This document shows positions 50,473-62,348 of a stretch of DNA of 64,000 nt, in pieces (the stretch's first letter is position 1; each line of letters begins with the position of its first letter). The DNA comes from Beta vulgaris subsp. vulgaris (lineage: Eukaryota; Streptophyta; Magnoliopsida; Caryophyllales; Amaranthaceae), in NCBI RefSeq assembly GCF_026745355.1, contig NC_079205.1, positions 1,309,283 through 1,373,282 of the forward strand, given 5' to 3'. The notes below the pieces were generated by a model. The model was given only the letters and a program-made list of their open reading frames with translations, made no database searches and was not told the DNA's origin. A program made the position numbers and the translations under genes.

Positions 50473-51112
50473 TACTTAATTAACGTGGAAATGTGTTGCA
50501 CATCATGTTTGAACTTTGATGGGAACACAATGTACTTGGTGTTTACTTAATACTTAATACTACCCTAAATAATATTATTATTCCGTTGATTTAGGAATAA
50601 AACAACTTCTAGTGTATTAGGTGAAGAAGTCAAGTCAAAGCTAAGAAATAATATAGAAAGTCATTATTACAAAGTCTCATGATGCTAAAATTCTAACAGA
50701 AACTTACCAGGGCAAAATTGCATAATCACAGCTCATTATCATTAATTTGATATTCTTATTAGCACAAATAAGACCTTTATACACGTCTTCTCTCTTAACA
50801 CATTCATATCCATGACTAATATATTTGTATCAATGTCTTGTGTTCATACTCATTATACGAATATTTTTATCTCAAACATGTGTGCTTTTGCATATAATTC
50901 TCCATTGACATTGCTTAATATCACAAGGATTGGTAATGAGTGGAATGAAAATTTTGTGAAAGAAATGTCTTTTAGGGTTAAACGAGTATTACGATGAAAA
51001 CTTTTCCTCCCAAAATTACATTATATTTAGAGGGTGTAAGATGTTATACTATTAACTTACTATTTAACATGCGTAATGACATACACTTCAATAAAAATGA
51101 CGTGGACTATAT

Positions 51113-51269
51113 ACATATAATGACATGATCAAGGATGTCTTGGCCTAGTGGTTAAGATTGAGGTGCTGTGAACTGTAGGTCACAGGTTCGAATCCCCCTT
51201 CCCCTTCATTGTACTTTCTACTGCCTTCGTGACTCATATGGATTAAAAAAAAAACATATAATGACATGA
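51113..51269 (+). mobile_element. tRNA-derived SINE with perfect 16-bp target duplication
   Basis: The body is 51129-51253. The Pol III A box TGGCCTAGTGGTTAAG is near 51140 and the B box GGTTCGAATCC near 51186; the element ends in an A-run of about 10. ACATATAATGACATGA occurs at 51113-51128 and again at 51254-51269, a perfect target duplication. The intact promoter boxes and perfect duplication mark a fairly recent insertion. Confidence 0.93.
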
Positions 51270-51938
51270 ATCTTATGTCATTTATTTCATGTCATTTTTG
51301 AACTTTTTTTACAAAAAAAAATTGTGATTTGTAGATTATTACACCATAAATTATAGTGTAACAGTTACACTTAAGAATGTATGTTAAATTTGTGTGACAG
51401 AAAGATATAGAAAAAAAAACTTGTACTATAAACATATATAATGACAATTATTTTGAAATTGAAGAAGTACTTTTTGTTTTCAAACACAATAACTCAAGCT
51501 TAATAAAGTGATTATAGTTCAAAATTATTCTTTGAATTGATGCATAACACCACCCAAAAAGAAGGAAAAGGAAAACATAACTTTGAAGAGAACCATTATA
51601 TTGCTTTATGTTCACACCTTTATAAACTTGTATGAAAGTTATACTACAAAGCACAATTTTGTTATTAAGGGTGTAGTATATATATTAATAATTGCTTTAA
51701 ATTAAACATGTTTACTAAAGGTGGTGCAATGCCATAATATTATAATGGAAGCTAAATAAAGTTCAAATTCGAAATCAATTACAGTTCCACCATGACAATT
51801 ATCAAATATACTTTTGAGCTATAAAATTAGCAGAGAAATTAATGAGCAAAAATTAATAAAAGAGACGGTCTAATTTTAATATAATAGTAGACCTAGTCAC
51901 TAAATAAATTAAATTAGTCATCGAAAGAAATTAACCTA

Positions 51939-52102
51939 GGGCATGTTCTCCCCAACTTATTTTCAGTTCAATTAATTTCAGTTCGGTTCAATTCAGTTCA
52001 ATTCAAATCAATTCAGTTCAGCTATGGACAATACTTCTACTCTCACATATCACTATTCAATTCAATTTAGTTTAGCTCTTTTATATCGAATAAAACATGC
52101 CT
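51939..52102. mobile_element. Harbinger-like MITE with CAGTTCAATT repeats
   Basis: It is flanked by CTA at 51936-51938 and 52103-52105. The left end is GGGCATGTTCT; the right end is GAATAAAACATGCCT. The interior repeats TTCAGTTCAATT. It is related in style to the TTA-flanked elements. Confidence 0.5.
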
Positions 52103-52705
52103 CTAGTCACTATTGAATTAATTTTCTTTTTGATATTAGACCTACTATTGCCTAATTGTAATTTAAAAGTAGGCGATCTTTTAAAAAAAAGCAACAATTT
52201 GGTGCAACAAATCTATCATGTACTTTTTGAGTGTGTTGCTTAAAAGATTTGCTAGTGTCCCCTAAAAAAAAATTGGTGTTAGTGCTACGAGCACGCATTA
52301 ATATTCTTCTTTCTTTTCTTAATTTTTTGTGGCAAAAATTAATTAAATAGAGTGATTAAGCAATACTTCTATAAGCCTGCGAAAGCTTTCGGCGCTTTAT
52401 ATAAATTACATTATTATAAATATGCATGATTGCTTCCTCTTTAATCTTTATATCCTTTTTTCAGGGACCTCTTTATATCCTCTTAGGATCTTCTCATAAT
52501 TTTGCTTCTGTTTGTTCCTTTATTATTTATAATAATAATACATAGTACAATTTGCATTTGTAGTACGTACTTGCCCATAAAACACTCCATTTGATTTTTT
52601 TAGTGTATAGAAGATGCATCTTCGAGCCACTATATTTCTAATTGTGCTTTAGTAAAAATTATAAAAAATTTAATATTATGATATACACATTTAAAAGTAT
52701 TTTAA

Positions 52706-53811
52706 CAATGTTGGGATTTGATTTGGACTCCTCCAGTCCAACAACGAATTAGAGCCTTCTTATGGGTCGCTTGCCATGATAGAATTATGAGTAACTCTAT
52801 GCGATTCAAAAGAAAGTTAACTGAAAACTCGCGCTGCTACATATGTGGAGTTGAAGAAGAATCAACTCTACACATTTTGCGTGATTGCCCGACTGCTAAA
52901 GTGGTGTGGAGAAATTTAGGTGGGCCGACTGACAAGCCCTAGTTTTACCAAAGCTCTTTAAAACATTGGATCAATGTCAACCTACAACATAAAGATGACA
53001 AGGGGTATCCTATATGGGCCACACCTTTCTGTATTTCTGTCTGGTGGATATGGAGGTGGCGAAACTGCATTACTTTTGGAAGAAGTTAAGAGGTGCCTCA
53101 AGATATGGGAGATTTTATCCATGTGCATTATAATGAGACTCGTAGGAGCTTTGAAAAACAAAACGACTACTACGGTCAGACCAAATTGCAAGGAATGAAG
53201 GAAGGAAGAGGTGGGTGTAAACTAGAAGCATCCTCCTATTGATTGGTATGCACTTAATACTGACGGTGCTGCCAAAGGCTCCCCTGGTCCAGCAGGAGGA
53301 GGAGTGATCATTCTAGACCATTGTGGAGGTATGATTTCGGCTCTAACAATTAACATTGGCCATAGTCATGCTTTCAAATTTGAAGTGGTGGCCCTTACCA
53401 AGGAGCTGGAACTGGCTAAAGAGTTGCAGATTAAGAAGCTCATGGTTCAGATGGATAACCTTGCTTGTGTGACAATGATAAAAAATAATGACTGGGGCCG
53501 AAATGAATGCTCTCATATGCTAAAAAAGGTGTATCAACTTGATCCATCAAGAAGAATGAGAAGTTAAAATTTCGCATATCTATCGCGAGGGCAATCGAGC
53601 CGCAGATTGGCTTGCCAATCATGGAGTCACTCAACTCCTCCCTATTTCTATATTTTCTTTTGTTCCTATTGGTCTTCGTTCTATCTTAGATGAGGATGTT
53701 AGGGGTGTTGTTGTTCCCCATTTTATGCCTCCCTAGTCTTGTTTTTTGTTTTTGTAGTTTGGTTGTTTTCTTTTTTTTTTTTTTTGGTGTTTGTACCTCT
53801 CTTGGATAAAA
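52706..53811 (+). mobile_element. LINE 3' fragment (zinc-binding plus RNase H), nested in a MITE
   Basis: The plus-strand frames give a zinc-binding segment (PPVQQRIRAFLWVACHDRI, CYICGVEEESTLHILRDCP) at 52718-52942. RNase H follows (LNTDGAAKGSPGPAGGG near 53255, FKFEVVALTKEL, VQMDNLACV), then YREGNRAADWLANHGVTQ near 53585 in another frame. A poly-A run ends it near 53811. The flanks GTATTTTAACAAT and GTATTCTAATAAA form an imperfect target duplication. The sequences outside match the interior of the 28.5/41.8/50.2 kb MITE family. The element is truncated and frame-broken. Confidence 0.75.
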
Positions 53812-54079
53812 AAAAAGGTATTCTAATAAAATTATACATGACCATATTGTTGCCTATGTATGGACAAAAATACATGATTAGATATAGATTTCATTTTTTT
53901 TTAATTGCTAAGGAGAAATGTCTTACTGGACCAAAACTTCTCACAAGTTAAACTTGTCCAACTACGCAAGCAAGACCTTGAGCAGTGCGAGAGATTGGAA
54001 AATGGGTTGAGTAAACTCCCTTGGGGCCAGAAAAATAACAAACAAAGCCCTTGGAAGTGGCGCGAACGATAAGAGAATT

Positions 54080-54160
54080 CCTCCCCCCAAAGTGCCTATA
54101 GTAGAGTTTGAACCCACAACTTTGAGGTTGTGAAATGCAAGCTTTAACTATATACCAAAT
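54080..54160 (-). repeat. Possible SINE remnant (minus)
   Basis: On the minus strand TTGGTATATAGTTAAAGC is followed by a B-box-like GGGTTCAAACTC. There is no tail or target duplication. A similar half-site (GAGTTCAAATC) lies on the minus strand near 56720. Confidence 0.3.
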
Positions 54161-54179
54161 ACCACTTAATATTTGTTAT

Positions 54180-54560
54180 AATGGATGTGAGAAAAAATAT
54201 AATGAATAAAGAAATCAATGAAGAACACTCAGATTAACGTGATTCACCAACGAAGTGTTGGCTACGTTACGTCCACGAGCAGAGAGGGTGACAAATTTTA
54301 TTACTCTTGAGAAATTTCAGATTACAGATGTGATTAATGACTCAATCAACAAACAAAAGAATTAGGTTAAAAGCCTATTTATAACCCGACCCGAAAATCG
54401 CTTCCCGGCGTCAAAATCACGCTCGCCCGATCGCCTGGGCCAAATTCCCCCGGTCGGGCGCGTAAACCAAAAACAACAGCAATCAACGAACATCTCGCCG
54501 GGTCACCCAGGCCAAACCGCCCGGTCGGGAGAGCACACAAACTTGCCATTTTGCTCCACG
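54180..54560. repeat. Possible LTR fragment
   Basis: The stretch contains CACTCAGATTAACGTGATTC, CTACGTTACGTCCACG, a TATTTATAACCCGA box (about 54377) and a GC-richer part with CCGGTCGGG twice. The block near 7195-7245 (GTGGTTCACTAACAATATG) has a similar opening. No matching partner or TG..CA ends were found, so this is tentative. Confidence 0.3.
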
Positions 54561-54728
54561 CTTCACCATATTCAAGGCACTCGATTTTACAATTTTAAAC
54601 TCAAAAAATTACAATTATGCCCACATCTAGAGATAAAAGGGAGTAAAAGTAAAATTTGCCAAACATATCAATCTCAGATAAAAAGAAAAATTATGGTACT
54701 TCCAATAGATGTCGTGATATATCATATA

Positions 54729-54977
54729 CTACCTCCGTTTCTTAATAAGTGCAACATTTCCCTTATTTAATAGTCACAATAAGTACAACCAAGCTCAAAA
54801 TGGTAAAAAAAGTTCAATATTATTACAAATATGCCACCAAAAAGCAAGAGGGGACCACAACTTTTTTGTTTCATCACTTGAATTACTCTACTTTATTGTG
54901 GTCCCAACTTTCTCTCTCTACATTCCTTGGTAGTCCCCCACTTTCTTTATGTTGCACTTATTAAGAAACGAAGGAAG
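54729..54977. mobile_element. Stowaway-like MITE
   Basis: It lies between TA dinucleotides. The left end is CTACCTCCGTTTCTTAATAA; the right end is inverse, TTATTAAGAAACGAAGGAAG. The arms are about 30 bp. Confidence 0.85.
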
Positions 54978-55358
54978 TATATAATTATGTTAATACATTT
55001 ATATAGAGGTACCTCTAATTTATGTAATGATAGATCAGATGCTCTATCTATGGTAGTTGGAATGTGCTGGAGTTGTTGTCTAGCTATGATGATCTAGATG
55101 TATAACTGAAATATAGAGTTAGAAATAAAAATTTCCCTATGTTGGTTATGTATCCTGTAATGTTTTGATTTTAGCCCATAGATTTTCTGATCCATATTCC
55201 ATAAGCTGGCACAGTGGCACGTCGCAAAAAACCCAACACAAGGACCAGCCAAAGCCCATGAGTGCTGCTAGCATTTGTACTACCGATACTTGGCTCATCG
55301 AACTTCTTCCAAGCCCAAAAAGCCCAGCACATATACCAAAACATAGTTTTACCAACTA

Positions 55359-55593
55359 CTCCCTCTGTTTCAAAATATAAAACATTCACGCTTTACGAAA
55401 ATTTGCTTTGACCATAAATATCTCTCAAATACGATAAGTAAAATTTATAAAAATTATACCGTTGGATTCGTCTTGAAAAATACTATAATAATATTATTTT
55501 TTAAAATTTTATATCAATATAAATTGAGAGTAATTAACGGTCAAAATTCGATCTCGAATATCATGCGTGCGTTATATTGTGAAACGGAAGGAG
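55359..55593. mobile_element. Stowaway-like MITE
   Basis: It lies between TA dinucleotides. The left end is CTCCCTCTGTTTCAAAATAT, and the inverse of the right end is CTCCTTCCGTTTCACAATAT. It has no coding capacity. Confidence 0.8.
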
Positions 55594-56121
55594 TAATTCT
55601 ATAATTAATGCAAAGACTTGATTATTATATTTGAAACTCCTTAAAAAATGAACTGTCAAAGGATTTTCTTTTGAGCTATTTGAGAGTTATTCAATCTAAT
55701 TCATGACTTCTTTTTTCTTCTTATCAGAGTTATTTCGCAAATACTTGCCATGGTAAGAAGGAGGAAGGGAAGAACAAGCACACTTGAAGGGCGCACTACA
55801 ACATAAAATTGTAAAAACAATTACGAAAACGTAAAAATATTCTTCTAAAGATTACCATTGATATTACCACATTGCTATTAACAAACTTTATGTATGTTTG
55901 ATAATTTACAAAATGTACAAAGTATAGAAACATAAACCGTACATAAATATTTCTAGGACATCATCATGATTCATGATGTTTAAGCTATATGGTGCACATT
56001 AATATTTAACACAAAAAATCACTAGTTTATAACTGTATGATGATATACTGAAAACTATTATTACTAGTATTTCATATTCTTTATGCATCTCCATAATTGC
56101 ATAGGCAACTATAAAAATTAC

Positions 56122-56193
56122 GCGTCAGGTAGGGGTCGAACCTACGACCTTCTGCTTAGGAAACAGACGCTCTATCCACTGAGCTACAGACGC
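56122..56193 (-). tRNA. tRNA-Arg (CCT)
   Basis: The minus strand reads GCGTCTG (acceptor), then TAGCTCAGTGGATAGAGC (D arm), an anticodon stem TCTGT/GCAGA with loop TTCCTAA (anticodon CCT, Arg), and GTAGG-TTCGACC-CCTAC (T arm). The T6-T67 mismatch in the acceptor is also how I recall plant tRNA-Arg(CCT), so it need not mean decay. A T-run follows the 3' end, a Pol III terminator. It is identical to the copy at 62277-62348. Confidence 0.95.
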
Positions 56194-57493
56194 TTGTGAT
56201 GTTATTGCAAGTTATGTGTTTTTATTATCAGTTGAGTATGATAATGAAAAAAGTATGACAATGACAAATGTAATCAAAGATATACATTTTAAACAAATAT
56301 AATTTGTCTCTTTAATTTTTTCCTTTAGAATGGAACATAAAGAAAAAGACTAATAATGGATTCAACAAAATATGATATGCTTTATGATAAGTGATATTAC
56401 AAGTTCCCGTTAGTAAAGGAGAAAAATTAATTCAAACTATAACTATTTGTAATCCTCGTATAAGGTTCTAAAATTAACTCAAACTATAACAATTTGTAAT
56501 TCTCGTTACTGAACACTAGATTAAACTGATTACAAAATAGATTAAACTGGTCACAAAATATATTAAACTCTTCCTAAATAGATTAAACAAGTCACTATAT
56601 TAAAAAATGACATGTTATCCTCTTAATATTGAGCTTAGACCGTGCCTATTCTATAAAAATATATTAAAAGACGTTCATGACAATATATACATGCCACGTT
56701 AGCTTGCAACAAGATTTGAACTCATGACCTCTTACTATTATACATGGCATAATTACCATCTCCACCAACTTTTAATCATGCTTTAAGTATTCACATTATT
56801 ATATTATATCTTTTGAATGTCGAGTTTTCCTTAGTACATTTTAGGGGAAATGGAAAAAAATGCATATCAAGTTCGAAAACACAATACCTACCTGGAACAA
56901 TACACAAACTCAAATACTATTTTCAAGTTAAAATTAGGCGATTTCTCACTAAACCATTTTGACTTTATTGAATACTTGGGCGGTTGGGCCACGAGAAAGG
57001 CTTGGTAACCAACGGTTTGAGTCCAAAAAAGACTCAAACACCCAAAATAAAACACAATGGTACCATTATAACCTGACATTGGTATCAAATTGTTATCAGG
57101 ACTGGTACCAAGGTATCAATATTTTCGGAGAATGGTACCATTATAACCTAGCATTGGTACCAAGCAAATGTCAACCACACGCGTGTGAAATCTTCCAACG
57201 CATAAAATGACCAAATTACCCCTATTTGAGTCCCCTAAGAGACTCAAACGGTTGGTTGCCAAGACAAGGTCGTTGGCCCACACTATCACTTAATGAACTC
57301 CATTATTATTGGAACTTGGAAGCAAATGAGTTTCATTATATAAATGCATGCACCAATTACAATTTTAAATTGAATCAAACTCAAAGTGACGGTCCACACT
57401 CCAATTTTCCTGCTATTTGAAGGTGAAGAAAAAATAAAAGAAGAAGAGATATTAGTAAATTACCCAGGAAAAAAAAAATTCATTTTGCAAGAA

Positions 57494-60400
57494 ATGAGGA
57501 AAAGAAAGAATAGAATTTCGACTAAGAGTAAAGATGATACTGATGATCATGAAACACCCTTTTCAGGTTTGATTTTCTATAATTTCTTTCGCATTTGAAG
57601 TTTAAGTTTAGTTGCAAATATGCCAAATTTAACTGGGTTTTTTATGGGAATTTTTTTTTGGGTATTAGTTGTTAATTATCCTTAAATTGCTATTTACATC
57701 TGCTAAATAATCTAATATTGGGTTTCAGCGAATTTTCTGCTCAAGTTTGCATAATTAGAAGTTTGAATTGCAATCATTTTCATGCTATTTTGTGAATTTA
57801 ACTTATAAATATCAATTTTATTTTGTTTTAGGGTATTTGTTGTTTCCTTTTTTGGGTAATGTACTACTAACCTGCTATTTTTTTTTGTTATTGTGATTTA
57901 AGTACTGTATGAAAGTAAAATGATTAGTATAATTTGGTGAAAATGTACATTAATTGAGGCTAAATTGAAACTGATAAGTAGCAATAATTTGATAAAAAAT
58001 GTTAACATTTGAGGTTTTTGTGTTTGTTTCCAAACTAAAAGATTTTGACTTTAGCATTATATGGATTAGAAAGATTAGTGAATTTAGGAGTTTTGTAATG
58101 GGGATGCAATTAAACATCAAAGTTGGTAATTTTTCTGCTTCAAAATTTTACCTTGTGATAGTAGTTGTATGAATTTAGAAGTGTAATTAGAATTTAGAAG
58201 TGTAATTAGAATCAAGTTGGTAACTTTCTATTTTCCGTTCAGAAATTACTTGAAGTAGCTGATATTCTTCTAAAAGAAATTGGGGATGCCGGAATACGGA
58301 ATTCAGTGTTACCTAATTCCCCGGAATCGCGAATTGAGAAAAGCGAATTATGGTCGGTTTTGGTTCATTTTGGGCGAATTGTCGAATTCAGAAGGCGAAA
58401 TAGATAGCGAATTAGGTAACACTGTGCTGGATGCTACAACTCACTGTTGAACTCGAAATTTGTAACTGTTATAACAGACTAAAACACTTGCATTTCTTAC
58501 CTTTCTTTTCAAAACTACCCCTATTTTCCCCCGAGTTCTTCCCAAAATTCTATGCTATTAGTTAATAACAGTTTGGAATACGTTACTCCTCTAACTCATT
58601 GTAGGGTTATGATATTATAAATGCGCATGATCAGAATTGTATACTGTCTACGAATGGAGGTTTCTTGGATTTGTTTTCACTAAAGGAAAAAAAAAAGAAA
58701 GATACTATATCATCTGTTTCACAATAACCTTGACATTTTTCTTGCCACAAGAAAGAAAATATAGGAGAGGCCTAGGTAGAGAGGAAAATGGGGCGCACAT
58801 GATAGGAGAGATAGATAGAGAAAACAGACGACGAATAAATGTAGTATGCAAATGTTGAGCTTATCATGAAGCGTTCATTTTTATTTAGTGTTAAGGCTTT
58901 TGAGAAACAAAGGGATTGTAGAAAATGCTATGTGTCATTGTGTTGGACTACCAAAGCAAACCAACTCTACCACCAAGTCTTTGAGGTGCTGGTCTTGTGA
59001 AGAATCATTGGCTTGTTGAAATCATTAGTTGATTTTAACACTAATTTTAACCTAATACAATATAATTTTATCAACTTATATGTGTTCTTTTACTTCAACA
59101 TACTCCATGGTGTCTTTCAGGCTTTATACCATGTCGCACTCGTTCAAAACGCAGAAGTATTCATCTCTCTGGGAAGCGCTCAAAGATGGATGATGGTACA
59201 TTTAACAACCACTTGGAGTAAGTTATACTTGCTACTCTATGGAACAATAGGATCATCTATACTTAATTCATGATTCTCAATTCATATTCCTGGAACCTGT
59301 AGGAATATTTGGAGGAGTTTCTCTGAAGACAAAAGGGCGGCATTTGCTCACTTGGATTGCCTGTTTTTCATGATTTACAAGAACGAAAATACTCATGCTT
59401 TGGAACAAATGAAAAGGAAGGAAATTTTTTCAAAGAAGTATGTGTTTGTTCCTATTGTTTGCTGGTATGTATTGCCATATTCCCTCTCTCATCTACTCTT
59501 TTTACTACATTGTAAGGTAACCTTTTGTTGTTCATTGGGTTTTTTTTCTTGGCACAAAAAGAAATACTTGGAACTATTTCGGAATTGGACTTGAATCAAC
59601 CATTGTCTGAACTCATCTGAACTTGTTTTATTTAAAACATAAAGAACGAATCCTTTGTTCTTGATGTCATTCTGATCTGCCTTGGTGTAGGGGTCACTGG
59701 AGACTTGTGATTTTTTGTCATTTTGGTGAGGCTGTACGCTCAAGAACCAGAAATAGGTGCATCTTGTTGCTTGATTCTGTTGAGATGTGCGCAAAGTTAA
59801 TTGGACCTGATTTGAGAAAGTATGGTCTTAGTCATTTTTAAATGCTATTTGATAATATGGATAAAGATTTATTATCTGTTGATATAGATTTATAAAATGT
59901 TACTTTGTAGGTTTGTTTTCGATATATTTAAAGCTGAGGGCCGACCTGAAAGCAAAGATGTCATATATCGAATTCCCCTGTTGGTGCCTAAGGTAGATGA
60001 TCTATGAGCTGTCATGAAATGTGGTGTATGTCGTTCTTATAATTGTAGTTCATTTTCTCTCTGAAATTTCAACTTGTATGCTGTATGTTGTATGTTTCCT
60101 TTTAAATCAAGCGTGTTATTGTTGTGCTTGATGTAAGTGACTTATTATTTAACTGGTCGATCTTTTGTAACAGACAACAGTAATCTCTGGCTGATTGATT
60201 TTTCTGATTCTTGCATCATGTTGGACTTTGCATACATGGGTTGCAAATGAGATGAGTTCTAGCTTGTTCGAGCTAAATATGATAAAATTATTAGATTTTG
60301 AGCATGCTCTATCTCAAATGAGATTTTAGATGTCTTATTTGAGCTCTGCTCTTTATTTTAGATCAATTTACATGGATTTTTTTGATTACAATTTGTGCTC

Positions 60401-61347
60401 ATCATCAGCATATGTCACTATGACTTAACTCAACTGTTTGTGAATGCCCAACTTCATTGTCTTCACTTCATGAAAGTCTTGTTACTTATAATTTGATAAC
60501 CCTTACAGGTTCCTCAGCAGACAAACGACTTCGACTGCGGCAGATTTGTCCTTTATTTCATTAAACTGTTTATGAATGCTGCTCCAGAAAATTTCTGCAT
60601 TTCTAAAGGCAAACCGGATTTTGTATGATCTCTTTTCTCTCTCTCAGGAAACTATCACATTGGTTTCTGTGTCTGAGTTTGTGTTTGATCTTGCATCTCA
60701 TCTCCTCTTAATTTTTGCACATCATGACTCTGACTTTAGCTATTTTATCTATGTTACTCGCACTCTTTAATTTAAGTCAAGTACCCGTGTTGGATCCTCA
60801 ACACTCCAATATGAATATGGACATTTCGACCATATCATTTTGGTTGAAATCTTGGACTTACATCGGTGTTTGACAAGAGGACCCGGGTTAGAGGAACATA
60901 GATACCATTATTAAATGCAAGGATACATTCTCTTCACCTTAAAAAATGAGTTGGAAAATTAAGTTCAGTTAAGCCTAACAAAATTCAGGTGAAGTGAAAG
61001 CACCCTAATGAATGATATGGCAAAATCTACCTTAATGAGACATAAGATAAGACGCACAATGAAGCTGAAGATCCCCTCTGCCATATCGTAACAAGGGTCT
61101 TATATTTCTTTCATTCATGCTGCAGTTTGCATCTGACTGGTTTGATCCCGAGTGTTTTGCTAAGTTCTGTGATGAACTCGAAGAAAATATACCAAGCACA
61201 CATGAACGAGGAGTAGAACGAAGGTTTTCGCAGAGGATCAGAAACACAAGAGCTTTGGCACAAAATAAGTCCGGACAAAATTCACAGAACTCTTTTTCAC
61301 AAGTTAAAGAAGTCATTTTGGTGGATGATTCTGAGACCTCCTCTTAG
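57494..61347 (+). CDS. Small ULP1-like (C48) cysteine protease
   Basis: A peptidase of the family that removes SUMO or related modifiers. Exons: 57494-57566, 59121-59217, 59303-59464, 59691-59819, 59911-59992, 60509-60622 and 61126-61347; all are GT-AG, the phases (1,2,2,2,0,0) close, and the total is 292 residues. The N-terminus is basic (MRKRKNRISTKSK, CRTRSKRRS), a possible nuclear signal. Then NIWRSFSEDKRAAFAHLDCL and YVFVPIVCWGHWRLVIFCHF with the catalytic His, ILLLDS with the catalytic Asp, and VPQQTNDFDCGRFVLYF with the active-site Gln and Cys. The triad is therefore complete. The C-terminus after about residue 235 ends VILVDDSETSS, which resembles a SUMO-interacting motif (inference). 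Another in-frame ATG lies at 57386. The N-terminal part of the protease fold is short compared with ESD4-type enzymes. The first intron is 1.55 kb. Confidence 0.9.
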
Positions 61348-61629
61348 GTTGAAGTACACTATTCTTAAGAAATTAAGGAAACAGTGTTAATTTATATACA
61401 CTTTAGAGTAGTGGCTCAAGAATCTTGATTGAGGATGATGGATGTTTTGTCTTAGGTTAAGGTGTTCATGAACATGTAATTCTATATTGTATTTGTGTTG
61501 AATTTAAATGTATATATATTGAGATGTGTATACTTTCAACTTGATTTTAGAGGATTAGTGGCAAAAACGTTTTTTTTATTAAAGGATGTTAGCAGGTTAT
61601 TTGTTCTTTCATTGTATGTAGAAGTGTAA

Positions 61630-61730
61630 ACGATATGAGTCGAGTTCGAGTTTAGGTTAGCTCAACTCGACTTGTTAGCATCTCGAGTTGAGCGAAGCTC
61701 ACTCGAGTCGAGTAGATTTCGAGTAACTTG
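61630..61730. repeat. GAGTCGAG-rich stretch
   Basis: It contains GAGTCGAGTTCGAG, CTCGAGTTGAGC and CTCGAGTCGAGT words. It is the left part of the same repeat family as 61891-61980 and is related in composition to 28888-29320. Confidence 0.5.
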
Positions 61731-61835
61731 TAGATGTCTCGGCTTAAAAGCAACTATAAGTTTAGAAAATATGTCAAATTTAGATATGTTTCTATACATA
61801 ATTGGGTATTCGAACTTTAAAAAAAAAAGATATAC

Positions 61836-61845
61836 GCGTCAGGTA
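61836..61845 (-). pseudogene. 10-nt tRNA-Arg(CCT) 3' end remnant
   Basis: The ten bases GCGTCAGGTA, preceded by TATAC, equal the 3' end (minus strand) of the two complete tRNA-Arg genes. They lie in the same flanking sequence as the copy at 62277 (an ATACATAATTGGGTATT block, then an A-run). The rest of the tRNA is absent and the flank resumes at once. Confidence 0.55.
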
Positions 61846-61890
61846 TAATTGGGTATTCAATCTTAAGAAAATGATATCAAAGTTAGCATC

Positions 61891-61980
61891 TCGAGTCGAG
61901 CTAAGATCACTCGAGTCGAGCTAAGATCACTCGAGTCGAGCTAAGATCACTCGAGTCGAGCTAAGATCACTCGAGTCGAG
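61891..61980. repeat. 20-bp tandem repeat
   Basis: The unit TCGAGTCGAGCTAAGATCAC occurs four times in direct succession, followed by half a unit. Another partial array is at about 62097-62130. It contains XhoI-like CTCGAG words from the parental GAGTCGAG element. Confidence 0.9.
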
Positions 61981-62276
61981 TTTTGACCAAGTAGATCTCG
62001 AGTAACTTACAAGTATTTTGGGTTAAAAGCAACTATAAATTTTAGTCTTTAAAAAATATGTCAATTTTAGATATGATCTTATACATAATTGGGCATCTCG
62101 AGTCGAGCTAAGATCACTCGAGTCGAGTTTTGACCAAGTAGATCTTGAGTAACTTACAAATATCTTGGGTTAAAAGCAACTATAGGTTTTAGTCTTTAAA
62201 AAAAATGTCAAATTTAGATATGATCTTATACATAATTCATAATTGGGTATTTGAGCTTAAAAAAAAATTAATGTAC

Positions 62277-62348
62277 GCGTCAGGTAGGGGTCGAACCTAC
62301 GACCTTCTGCTTAGGAAACAGACGCTCTATCCACTGAGCTACAGACGC
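62277..62348 (-). tRNA. tRNA-Arg (CCT), second copy
   Basis: All 72 bases are identical to 56122-56193, in the same orientation, including anticodon CCT in loop TTCCTAA. Downstream on the minus strand is a T-run of about nine, a good Pol III terminator. It is embedded in the duplicated GAGTCGAG/ATAATTGGGTATT repeat region. Confidence 0.95.

Noticed and set aside
55146..55389. Overlapping short frames on both strands near 55.2 kb
   Set aside because: No motif, no splice partners, and the right part falls inside a Stowaway-like MITE.
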